A stretch of DNA of 64,000 bases, taken from positions 1 to 64,000 of the forward strand of contig NZ_SSMQ01000064.1 in NCBI RefSeq assembly GCF_005144585.1, read 5' to 3'. The first letter of the stretch is position 1. Each line of letters opens with the position of its first letter. The position numbers were made by a program, and so were the translations under genes. The stretch comes from Polyangium fumosum. GTDB taxonomy: Bacteria > Myxococcota_A > Polyangia > Polyangiales > Polyangiaceae. Of the stretch, positions 37,055-44,934 are shown one piece after another. The notes beneath the pieces were generated by a model. That model was not told the origin of the DNA. It worked only from the letters and a program-made list of their open reading frames with translations, and did not search any database.

Positions 37055-37819
37055 TCAAGCGCGCGCGCGGGCTCGGTGCTCGCGGAACAGGCGCGCCCCG
37101 AACTTTCCTGCGGGCAGCTCTTGCCAGGCGCGTATGTGCGCGGCGGGCTCCTGCGGCAGCATCTCGATCGGGAAGAGCGGCGCGCCGTACTCCGGCGGGG
37201 CCAGGACCACCGCCGCGAGGCTCGCGAAGGTGATGTCCGCCATCGTGAGCGCGTCGCCCACCAGGAACGATCGACCGTCCTCGATCTTCTTGCCGACCTC
37301 GGCGAACATCGCCTCGATCTTGCGGAGCGAGCGCGCGGCGCCCTCGGGCGTGATGCGCATGGCCTTGCGCATCACCGGGCGGACCACGGGGAAGAACAAG
37401 GGGAGCAGGCGTTTCTCCAGCGCCGGCGCGTGTTGCTTGTTCGAGAGGTGGAGCACGAGGTCGCGATCCGGCAGCATGTGGAAGTACATCCATCGCCGGG
37501 TGTGCGGCCCGAAATGCTCGTCGAAGTGCTCTTCGAGCGTCTCGACCTCCCGGCGCTCGGCGTCGTTCGTCCCGTAGAGCCGCGCCCCCGGCGCTCTTCG
37601 ATCGGCCCACTTCGCGATGTCCGTCGAGTCGTTGATCGCGCCCTCGTCCGTGATGAGCGCAGGCACGCTGCGATACCCGCCCGCGCGGCGCACGGCGAGC
37701 ATGTGGAATGCGGGCAGGTGCCCGGACTCGCGGTAGGGGATGCCCGCGTGATCGAGCGTCCACCGCGCCTTCTCGCAGTAGTGGCTGAACGTGATCGTCA
37801 CGAGCTGGGGGGGTTGCAT
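37055..37819 (-). CDS. Glutathione S-transferase-like protein
   Basis: A 254-residue protein with the thioredoxin-fold N-terminus of GSTs. ITFSHYCEKARWTLDHAGIPY has a Ser/Cys active-site neighbourhood, SVPALITDEGAINDSTDI contains the cis-Pro and glutathione-binding Asp-Ser-Thr, and the C-terminal helical domain has FLVGDALTMADITFASL with the N-capping Asp. Starts at 37819 or 37840 are both possible; the shorter is used here. It diverges from the ferritin-like gene with only 27 bp between start codons, so their promoters must overlap the coding ends. Confidence 0.82.
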   Translation of the reverse strand: MQPPQLVTITFSHYCEKARWTLDHAGIPYRESGHLPAFHMLAVRRAGGYRSVPALITDEGAINDSTDIAKWADRRAPGARLYGTNDAERREVETLEEHFDEHFGPHTRRWMYFHMLPDRDLVLHLSNKQHAPALEKRLLPLFFPVVRPVMRKAMRITPEGAARSLRKIEAMFAEVGKKIEDGRSFLVGDALTMADITFASLAAVVLAPPEYGAPLFPIEMLPQEPAAHIRAWQELPAGKFGARLFREHRARARA

Positions 37820-37846
37820 GCGCGCTTCGTCATGTATCATGCGCCC

Positions 37847-39031
37847 ATGGACAGCTCGCTTATCTTTCGGAGAACACTCGTATACCGCGTCGCGGCCACG
37901 CTCGGCGTCACGCTCGCCGCGCCTGTCGCGTTCGTCGGCTGCGGCGCCAAGGTCGTCGTCGACAGCGAGTCCACGGGCGCAGGCGGCGCAGGCGGCGCAG
38001 GCGGCACGAGCAGCACGAACTCGACGACGGACGCGACGTCGAGCTCCACGGGCACGACGGCGTGCGAGGGCACGGGACCGCTCACGTCGTTCCTCGCCTG
38101 CTTCCCTTCGACGGGCCTGACCTGCCCCCCGACGAACGAGGCCCACGGCGCCATCGCGGAGAGCCTCGACATCTGCTCCTGCCTGCACTCGGTCGACGCC
38201 GGCCCGAAGCCCGATCCGAGCGGCAATGGCTTCTGCTGTTACGACACCACGATCGAGACCACGTGCGCCATCGGGCGACCGCTCCGCGCCGAGGACGGCC
38301 CCGCCGTCGCGCCCGTCGAGGCCACGCGGCGAGGTTGGTCCGACGAGCCACTCGCGCCCAACGTCGAAGGCCTCTCCGCCGAAGCACGCGAGGTGCTCGC
38401 CGAGCGCTGGATCCGCGACGGCCTCTTCGAGCACGCCTCGGTCGCCGCCTTCTCGCGCCTCGCCCTCGTGCTGCTCGCGCACGGGGCCGACGAATCCCTC
38501 GTCCGGGCCGCACACGAAGCCGCGCTCGACGAGGTACGGCACGCCCGGCTCTCCCTCTCGCTGGCAGCCGCCTACCGCGGCGCGCCCGTCGCACCCCGAG
38601 GTTTGCCCGAGGCGCTCTCCCTCCCACTCGACGAGGGCCTCCGGGAGCTCGCAGTCTCCACCGTGATCGAGGGCGCCGTGGGCGAGACGCTCGCAGCCGT
38701 GCTCGCAGCCGAGCAAGCCGAGCGCGCATCAGACCCCGCCGTGCGCCGCGTCCTCGCAAGCATCGCAGAGGACGAAGCGCGCCACGCAGAACTCGCATTC
38801 CGCATCATCTCCTTCACGATCGCCGCAGGCGGGGCCCCCGTGCGCGACGCCGTCGCGCGAGCGTTTCGCGACGCCGCGGGCCGCCTGCCGCCGCCGCCCG
38901 CGGAGCCGCAGCTCGCGCCCGCCGTGGCTGCGGCGCATGGCCACGTGCCCTGCGCGGACGCCCGTGCCGCGTTCGTCCGGGCAATGGACGAGGTCGTCAT
39001 GCCGCTCGGCCGCGCGCTCGTGGAAGCGTGA
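37847..39031 (+). CDS. Ferritin-like-domain lipoprotein
   Basis: A 394-residue exported protein. The signal and lipobox (VAFVGC) are followed by a Gly/Ala and Ser/Thr linker (GAGGAGGAGGTSST). A Cys-rich segment comes next (CEGTGPL..CFPSTGLTC..CSCLHS..GFCCYD..TTCAIG), then a four-helix ferritin-like domain (about 180-394). Probable di-metal ligands are in FEHASVAAFSR, ALDEVRHARLS, EGAVGETLAA and AEDEARHAELAFR. An envelope-anchored iron or redox role is likely. Starts at 37832 (MYHAPM) or 37847 are in the same frame. A composite hairpin repeat begins at the stop codon. Confidence 0.8.
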   Translation: MDSSLIFRRTLVYRVAATLGVTLAAPVAFVGCGAKVVVDSESTGAGGAGGAGGTSSTNSTTDATSSSTGTTACEGTGPLTSFLACFPSTGLTCPPTNEAHGAIAESLDICSCLHSVDAGPKPDPSGNGFCCYDTTIETTCAIGRPLRAEDGPAVAPVEATRRGWSDEPLAPNVEGLSAEAREVLAERWIRDGLFEHASVAAFSRLALVLLAHGADESLVRAAHEAALDEVRHARLSLSLAAAYRGAPVAPRGLPEALSLPLDEGLRELAVSTVIEGAVGETLAAVLAAEQAERASDPAVRRVLASIAEDEARHAELAFRIISFTIAAGGAPVRDAVARAFRDAAGRLPPPPAEPQLAPAVAAAHGHVPCADARAAFVRAMDEVVMPLGRALVEA

Positions 39032-39146
39032 GGCGTCGCGCCGGGGCGCTGCCCCGGTCCCCGCGGGGGGCTGTCCGCCTCCTCGACCCCGGACCAGGCA
39101 CGGCCTGGACCGAAAGTGGAAGAACTGCGCGGTGCGCAGTTCATCG
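39032..39146 (-). repeat. Composite hairpin repeat element, copy 4 (inverted orientation)
   Basis: It starts directly after the TGA of the ferritin-like gene. Hairpins CGGGGC/GCCCCG and CCAGGC/GCCTGG precede the palindrome GGAAGAACTGCGC/GCGCAGTTCATCG (39118-39146), which has two mismatches at the outer stem. Position right after a stop suggests transcription termination or mRNA 3'-end protection. Confidence 0.85.
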
Positions 39147-39483
39147 ACCCCGGGTCCGGTAGTGGCTAGATCCGGCCACAAGGCGAAAGTGGCGGGACAT
39201 TCGCCCGGCCACTATCTCCGGGCTCGTTGTCTGGAAAGAGGGAGAACTGCCCGCGCTCGTCGGCCAGGGGTCCGGCGTACGCGGCCTCCGCGGGAGCGGG
39301 CGTCGCGGGCCTGGGGAGATGGGACATCATGCCGCGCGTGACCTTCGCCCTTGCCCCCGCCGACCAGGCGCAGGAAGCCGCACCCGTTGGGAGTTCCCGC
39401 GGCGGGCTTTCCGGCTTCCCTGGTCGTGGGAAGGCAGTAGACTTACCGGCACGCTTGGACTAGAGCGCTCGTTCAGCATCGCT
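39147..39483. other. Gap before the PIN/AAA+ operon
   Basis: No convincing gene. It contains a nested inverted repeat (39156-39226) in which ccggccac/gtggcggg pair around aaggcgaaa and the outer tagtggc/gccacta arms match. The remainder should hold the promoter of the three-gene operon, but I could not assign -35/-10 boxes. Base composition begins to fall in GC towards the operon. Confidence 0.4.
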
Positions 39484-39834
39484 ATGGCCTCTTCTCCTCT
39501 TCGTCTATCCCTCATCGAGCCCTCCGGCCAGTCTCGTTCTCGGCTTCTACGCGGACTGGATTCGGAGATGCCCGTGCCCGTGCCCGAGTGGGTCAAAACG
39601 CATGTTCAGGCCAAGGAATGGCAAGGGGAACGGCTTGCCATCGAAGGCTTGTCTCGTGCCGCGGAAGAACTTGAGGGGCAGCTTCCTCGAATGGAAAGGT
39701 TGGATTTGATGCGTTGGCTATGGAACGAGAATGAGGTGGCGGTGGACATCGATCCTGCGCTGCTCTTTCTCGTCCTGGCTAGGGATCTGCGTGATCTCGG
39801 CATTGGTGGCGATCTGGAGATCGGGGGACTTTGA
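39484..39834 (+). CDS. Small protein, first gene of the PIN/AAA+ operon
   Basis: A 116-residue soluble, acidic, mostly helical protein (MASSPLRLSLIEPSG start). Segments RLAIEGLSRAAEELEGQLPR and LDLMRWLWNENEVAVDIDP suggest an alpha-helical interaction domain. No family recognised. The stop lies 3 nt before the ATG of the PIN gene, so the two are co-translated. Its composition is less GC-rich than the flanking chromosome, like the two genes after it. It may be a toxin-neutralising or adaptor component, but that is only inference from position. Confidence 0.6.
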   Translation: MASSPLRLSLIEPSGQSRSRLLRGLDSEMPVPVPEWVKTHVQAKEWQGERLAIEGLSRAAEELEGQLPRMERLDLMRWLWNENEVAVDIDPALLFLVLARDLRDLGIGGDLEIGGL

Positions 39835-39837
39835 ACG

Positions 39838-41850
39838 ATGCAAGGCGATTCAGAGGGTCCGATTGACGCATTGAGGGGCACGTTCCGCATTGGCTCCCGG
39901 GTGAAGCGAGGGGCGAGGGAGGACTGGCTCGAACTCGGTACTCTTCGTGTCTTCCCATCGCGGGCGGGCGATCAGGACGTGGCAAATGGGCAGTGGGTAT
40001 TGTCCATTGCGGCGGATCGGGACGGTAATCACCGCGAACGATTTTTTATCGAGGTGGCGAGCCGCTTGGGGCTACTACCCGTGCGCTTTACTCAATCTTT
40101 CGAAGAAATTCTTCGTAGAGATAACCCTCTTTGCATTGTCGCTGATACGAATACGCTGTATCATGGCACGCTGGCCCAAGCGCTTCGTGTGCGTGAGGGT
40201 CGAGCGACCCATGTGGCCATCGCAGATGTCGCGATGATGGAGATGCAACGGCAGAGGGAGAGGGCATGGACTCCCTCCGGAAGCGGGAAGAAGCAACAAG
40301 CAGAAGGCACCTCGGCGATACCCGAAGCATCGGCGAATGAGCCATCCATTAACGAGCACTGGTCAAGGGCCGCGGACCGTTCCCGGTTTCTTGCAACCGG
40401 CGGGCGAACGCTCGAGAGACTGCGCAAGGCTGGCCACGTCGTGCATGTGGCACGGCCGCAAGCTGCCATGGTACGGTATTTCGGCGGTAGCCGAGATACC
40501 GCGGACGAGGACGATGGGGGAGGAGATGGGGATACCGTAGGGAGTAACCTTTTACGGGATCGTCTCATTCTGGAAGCTGCGTTTCAGCAGCGGATCAATC
40601 TTCCGGGCGTCCAGCTCGTGCTTCTCACGGATGACGCTCTTCTCGCAGAACAGGCGAAGATAGAAGGCTTGACGGTAGGATTTGGCTGGCTAACCAACAC
40701 GATTCGGCCGCGCTTTCTGACGTCTCCGTATATCGATCCACGCACGTTGGAGCTGAAGCACGTTCCTCTTCGTGATTTCATCGACGAACTCGTGTGGTCG
40801 TGCTCCGTCCTGACACTTCAGCGAGAGAACGAGGGAAATCTCCTCGTGGGCCGTGTGCCCGAAGAGAGGCGCGAGCGCGTATTGGCCGCCATGGGCGAGC
40901 AAGGGTTCAAGGTCCGGTGGAGCAACCAGAGCACGAATGAGATCTGGGAGCCAAGTATCTTCAGCGCTGACTCTGTAAGAACTGAACGTACGGAGGAACA
41001 TTCACTTGCCAAAGGTGGTACCGTCGCAACGGTGCCGAAAAAATCGCCATCTGCGTTGAGGCTCCTCGAAAGAGTCCTTTTATGGCTGGCGGGCGCGGAA
41101 TCGGTGGCAAGCAAAGGATGGAAAGCTGAAGAAGGACAGGTGACGGACGCCTACCTGGAGGCGCTTGGCTGGTTGGCGGCTCAAGAAGGAGAGAAGGCTT
41201 TAACGGAACGCGGCCGGGCTCTCGCTTCCCGTTGGCAGCGCTTGGACCCCAAGAACGTTCAGGGCTGGGTCGATTGGATGTTGGATGCAGGGGCAGATCT
41301 CGATCGACTCGCTCCGGTGCGTGCTACCTTGAGAGTGGTGGAGACGCAGCCCGGAATTACGGATACGAGGCTCGCAAAGCTGACCGGAGATTCCGACCGC
41401 ACCTTGAGCGCTCAGATGAACCTCGCTGCTGCGTTCGGCCGTGCCATTCGGCTCAGCGCAAAGAATTGGACGGGGGCGTCATGGACAGATGAGGACGCAG
41501 AGCAAGCCATCCTTCGAGGAATCGAAACGTCCGAGGCAGCGTCATCCTCGGGGCTTCGTTCGGTCCTCGCGGCGCGCCTGTTTACGTCCTTTCTGCCGGA
41601 GAAGCCTATGTCACTGCCGGTCTTTCGTGCTGCGCTCAATCGTCTACGAGGTGCGGGGCGCCTTCGATTCACCGGCTCATCGCCTGAGGAAGTCGGCGTG
41701 AAGATTCGGGTACTCGAGCCCATGCGGGAAGACCCTTACGTGGCGGTTCGAGAAGTCGATCTCGGACGTGGTGACTTTCTTCTACCCGGAGTTCCATGCG
41801 TCGTGGTTGAGCCCGCCGACAGCCCTCGTACGAAACAGGAGGGAGCATGA
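39838..41850 (+). CDS. PIN-domain nuclease with C-terminal winged helices
   Basis: A 670-residue protein. A PIN-type ribonuclease fold spans about 97-283: D103 in CIVADTNTLYHG, E135 in MMEMQRQ, D241 in RDRLILEAA and D265/D266 in VLLTDDALLAEQAKIEGL form the expected acidic metal site. A Gly/Asp-rich loop (about 214-236) interrupts it. The C-terminal half has several winged-helix-like segments (QVTDAYLEALGWLAAQEGEKALTER, QPGITDTRLAKLTGDSDRTLSAQM, MSLPVFRAALNRLRGAGRLRF). The last codons overlap the ATPase start as ATGA. It is not a typical VapC (about 130 residues), and I know no named system with this architecture. Confidence 0.75.
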   Translation: MQGDSEGPIDALRGTFRIGSRVKRGAREDWLELGTLRVFPSRAGDQDVANGQWVLSIAADRDGNHRERFFIEVASRLGLLPVRFTQSFEEILRRDNPLCIVADTNTLYHGTLAQALRVREGRATHVAIADVAMMEMQRQRERAWTPSGSGKKQQAEGTSAIPEASANEPSINEHWSRAADRSRFLATGGRTLERLRKAGHVVHVARPQAAMVRYFGGSRDTADEDDGGGDGDTVGSNLLRDRLILEAAFQQRINLPGVQLVLLTDDALLAEQAKIEGLTVGFGWLTNTIRPRFLTSPYIDPRTLELKHVPLRDFIDELVWSCSVLTLQRENEGNLLVGRVPEERRERVLAAMGEQGFKVRWSNQSTNEIWEPSIFSADSVRTERTEEHSLAKGGTVATVPKKSPSALRLLERVLLWLAGAESVASKGWKAEEGQVTDAYLEALGWLAAQEGEKALTERGRALASRWQRLDPKNVQGWVDWMLDAGADLDRLAPVRATLRVVETQPGITDTRLAKLTGDSDRTLSAQMNLAAAFGRAIRLSAKNWTGASWTDEDAEQAILRGIETSEAASSSGLRSVLAARLFTSFLPEKPMSLPVFRAALNRLRGAGRLRFTGSSPEEVGVKIRVLEPMREDPYVAVREVDLGRGDFLLPGVPCVVVEPADSPRTKQEGA

Positions 41851-43010
41851 GCCTCATCAAAGACCTCATGGGTCGAGGGGGAGACGACAATCCGTACGAA
41901 CGTCTGGGGTATACGACGAATCCGTTTCCCCGGCAGGGTGAAGTGCGGCCTGACGTTTTCGTGGAGCGCCCGGAGCTCGATGCGCTTCAGAAGGATCTGG
42001 CCTCGTTTCTCAAAGGCAGATCGCAGGGTGCTGTCTGGGCGTTGTCTGGGGGACAAGGGCTCGGAAAAAGCAATTTCTTGCATCACCTAGAGCACGTGCT
42101 CAGGGAGTTCGAGGCGACGGGGGCCATCGAACGTACGGCATACCATTTGGTGCCAAGCAGGTCGCTCACGCCTTCGCGAATCGCCGAAGAAATACTCAAC
42201 GCCATCGGCCCGGCCCGAATCGCGCGTCTGCTCGAAGAGCGGCGCGACTTCCCGGCGACATACCAGAATACCGATTTCGGCAGATTTTGGCAGGGCGTAC
42301 TTCGCCGCAACGAGCTCTATCCAGATCTTGCCGCCGAGATTCACGCCCAGTTCCTCATCCGTTGGATCAGTGGGCATCAAACGTACAAGAGCGAGCGCGA
42401 TCGATATGCCATCATCGCACGGGAGAAGTTGCCCCCTGCGGTGGCGCTCCCCTATTTGCGCGGCCTTGTCGATATGCTTCAGGCGGACGGGCAGCTCGAC
42501 CGGATCATCCTGCTGCTCGACGAATTCGAAGACATTCAACTCCTCAGGACGTCGGAGCGCACCGATTACGTGCAGACGCTCAAAGGCCTCTTGAATACGT
42601 TCAATTGGCAAGTACTCTACGTTATCGTCGCCGGAGCACCTGCCGCGTTCGAGGTGATCGCCACGTCCTATCCATCGCTTGCAAGCCGTTGGCGCGGGCG
42701 CGTCGCCGAGTTGCTGCCTGTACAGGATCCACATGCCGCTGTGGAGCTCGCCACCGCGTACAAGAAAACTGCAATGATCTCCAGAGACGCGCAACTGGGA
42801 GAACTCCACCCGACGGATCACGAGGTAGAAAAAGCGTTCATCGAGCTGTTCAACAAATCGCCTGGGAATGTTACCCAGCGAGACCTTTTGACCTCGCTTC
42901 ATGATCAGGTCGAGCAACTTGCGAACGAGCAGAGCCCTCCGCCGACGGGATTGCCTGTGCATCGAGTATCCATGCGGAGGCCGCCGGGCAGGGCTCCCAA
43001 GGTGCGGTAG
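41847..43010 (+). CDS. AAA+/ORC-like ATPase of the PIN operon
   Basis: A 387-residue P-loop ATPase. The N-terminus YTTNPFPRQGEVRPDVFVER resembles the entry segment of ORC1/Cdc6- and ExeA-type AAA+ proteins. Walker A is SGGQGLGKSN (67-76), Walker B IILLLDEFEDI (220-230), a sensor-1-like strand YVIVAGAP (258-265), and possible arginine finger SRWRGR (280-285). The C-terminus is a helical lid (PTDHEVEKAFIELFNKSPGNVTQRDLL). The start overlaps the PIN gene stop (ATGA), so stoichiometric production with the nuclease is likely. Inference: it senses DNA or protein and licenses the PIN enzyme. Confidence 0.78.
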   Translation: MSLIKDLMGRGGDDNPYERLGYTTNPFPRQGEVRPDVFVERPELDALQKDLASFLKGRSQGAVWALSGGQGLGKSNFLHHLEHVLREFEATGAIERTAYHLVPSRSLTPSRIAEEILNAIGPARIARLLEERRDFPATYQNTDFGRFWQGVLRRNELYPDLAAEIHAQFLIRWISGHQTYKSERDRYAIIAREKLPPAVALPYLRGLVDMLQADGQLDRIILLLDEFEDIQLLRTSERTDYVQTLKGLLNTFNWQVLYVIVAGAPAAFEVIATSYPSLASRWRGRVAELLPVQDPHAAVELATAYKKTAMISRDAQLGELHPTDHEVEKAFIELFNKSPGNVTQRDLLTSLHDQVEQLANEQSPPPTGLPVHRVSMRRPPGRAPKVR

Positions 43011-43389
43011 CCGCCGCGCCTGCCGGTAGTGGGGCATGTATCCAAGGTGCCTCATTGGGGGCACCAATGCACCAATACCAGCCCGCCAACCGTTGTTTGA
43101 CCGGAACCCGTACGGCCGCTCGGTGCGGATGGGGCAAGCAGAGCTCGGGAGCCAGTCAAGGCGGGATCCTGGCGTTTTGTGGGGCAGTCCGCGATGCTGG
43201 AGGCCCGGCTCGACGTCGCCGTGCCGGCCCCTTCGTCCTCTCCCAAGCCCCCCTGGTCGAAGTCCGGGGTGAAACCCCGGCGCTACGTCACCGAGGAACA
43301 CCGTCCCGGGCATTGCAGCATCGCTCGCGCGGCCGTGACCTTCGCCCCTTCCGTACCGCTCCACCTCGCACTACCCTTCCCACGCCCGT
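43011..43389. other. Intergenic region after the PIN/AAA+ operon
   Basis: No gene seen. It holds a small inverted repeat CATTGG/CCAATG (around 43054-43070) just after the ATPase gene, and the CCGGGGT/ACCCCGG hairpin listed separately. A 10-bp string ccggtagtgg at 43023-43032 also occurs at 39156-39165 on the other side of the operon. The right end is the leader of the ABC transporter operon. Confidence 0.4.
43264..43280. terminator. Short perfect hairpin
   Basis: Stem CCGGGGT/ACCCCGG (7 bp) with a GAA triloop, about 250 bp after the AAA+ gene and 110 bp before the ABC transporter gene. No T-run follows, so termination is only a possibility. Confidence 0.3.
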
Positions 43390-44934
43390 ATGGCTGAGCC
43401 CGATCGTGCGTCCGCTCCGGTCGTCCGCATGGAGCACATCTCCAAGCGGTTTGGCCGGGCGACCGTCCTTGACGGGGTCTCGCTCGACCTCCATGCCGGC
43501 GAGGTCCACGCGCTCCTCGGGGAGAATGGCGCGGGCAAGAGCACCCTGCTCAAGATCCTCGCCGGCGTGCACACGGATCACGGCGGCTCGATTCTCCTTG
43601 ATGGCAGGCCGGTCCGTCCTCGCTCCCCGGCGCATGCGGGCGCGCTCGGGATCGCTGTCATTCATCAGGAGCTCTCGCTCCTGCCGGCGCTCTCGATTGC
43701 GGAGAACCTCTTCGTCGAGCGACCTCTTGGTTGGTTTGGCTTCATCGATCGCCGGCAAGAGCGGGCCCGCGCCGCGCGGATCCTCGCCGAGGTCGGCCTT
43801 GATCTCGATCCCGACCTGCTCGTCGAGCGCCTCTCGCTCCCCGAGCGACAGCTCGTCGAAATCGCGCGGGCCCTCGGCCGCGGCGCGCGTGTGCTCATCA
43901 TGGACGAGCCCACGAGCGCGCTTGCGGGGCCTGCGATCGACCGCCTCTTTGAGCTCATTGCCGGCCTCCGGGCGCGCGGCGTCGCCCTCGTGTATGTCTC
44001 GCACCGCATGGAGGAGATCGAGCGGATCGCCGATCGCCTCACGGTCCTGCGCGACGGCCGCGTCGTTGGCTCTGCGCGCGTGGGCGAGATTCCGCTCGAT
44101 CAGGTCGTCACGTGGATGCTCGGCCCGCGGCATGCGCCGGCCGACGTTTTGCCGGTCTCGCCCTCGGCGCGGGACGAGCGCCTCGCGGTCGAGGATTTTT
44201 CCGTCGATTCGGCCGACGGCGAACGGCGCCTCGTCGATCGGGCTTCGTTCGTGGTGTCCGCGGGCGAGATCGTCGGGCTCTTCGGCCTCTCGGGCGCGGG
44301 CGCGAGTGAGCTCTTGCTCGGGCTCTCCGGGGCGCTCGGCGCGCGCGCGCGGGCCAGAGCCGTGCGAATCTCGTCCGTGCCCGTTCGAATCGGCTCGCCA
44401 CGCGAGGCGAGGGCGCTCGGCGTCGCGTTCGTCCCCGCGGACCGGACCACCATGGGCCTCGTGCCTGGCATGACGGCCGAGCACAATGGGACCCTCGTCG
44501 TGCTCCCGGCGCTCTCGCCGCTCGGATGGTTGCGCCCTGCGCGCGAGCGCCGCGCGGCCCTCGCCATGGCGGCGGACGTTGGCCTCCGGCCCGAGGCCCT
44601 CGCCATGGACGCCGCCACGCTCTCGGGCGGCAACCAGCAAAAGGTCGTCCTCGGGAAATGGCTGCTCGAGGCGCCCCGCGTCCTTCTTTGCGACGAACCC
44701 ACACGGGGCGTCGACATCGGCGCCAAGGCCGAGATCCACGCGAAGATCCGCGCCCTCGCCGCCGCGGGCGCGGCCGTCCTCGTGGCGGGCTCGGATGCGC
44801 GGGAGATCGCCGCGCTCGCGGACCACGTCCTCGTGCTCCGACGTGGCCGGATCGCGGCCGACGTCGCGCGCGCCGAAGCGACCCCGGCCGCGCTGCTCGC
44901 CCTCGCCATGGGCCACGATGAGGCCCGCGCATGA
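43390..44934 (+). CDS. Sugar ABC transporter ATP-binding protein (RbsA/MglA-like)
   Basis: A 514-residue double ABC ATPase of the carbohydrate-uptake class 2 family. The first domain has Walker A GENGAGKST, signature LSLPERQLVEIARAL and Walker B VLIMDEPTSAL. The second has a degenerate P-loop (FGLSGAGASELLLGLSG, lacking GKS), signature LSGGNQQKVVLGKWL and Walker B VLLCDEPTRGVDIG. Degeneration of one P-loop is usual in this family. It overlaps the permease gene by 4 bp (ATGA). The substrate is probably a monosaccharide or similar polyol; the exact one is not visible. Confidence 0.93.
   Translation: MAEPDRASAPVVRMEHISKRFGRATVLDGVSLDLHAGEVHALLGENGAGKSTLLKILAGVHTDHGGSILLDGRPVRPRSPAHAGALGIAVIHQELSLLPALSIAENLFVERPLGWFGFIDRRQERARAARILAEVGLDLDPDLLVERLSLPERQLVEIARALGRGARVLIMDEPTSALAGPAIDRLFELIAGLRARGVALVYVSHRMEEIERIADRLTVLRDGRVVGSARVGEIPLDQVVTWMLGPRHAPADVLPVSPSARDERLAVEDFSVDSADGERRLVDRASFVVSAGEIVGLFGLSGAGASELLLGLSGALGARARARAVRISSVPVRIGSPREARALGVAFVPADRTTMGLVPGMTAEHNGTLVVLPALSPLGWLRPARERRAALAMAADVGLRPEALAMDAATLSGGNQQKVVLGKWLLEAPRVLLCDEPTRGVDIGAKAEIHAKIRALAAAGAAVLVAGSDAREIAALADHVLVLRRGRIAADVARAEATPAALLALAMGHDEARA

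Noticed and set aside
39227-39463. 78-residue frame before the PIN operon
   Set aside because: It runs out of the nested inverted repeat, has no Shine-Dalgarno and no family-like sequence.
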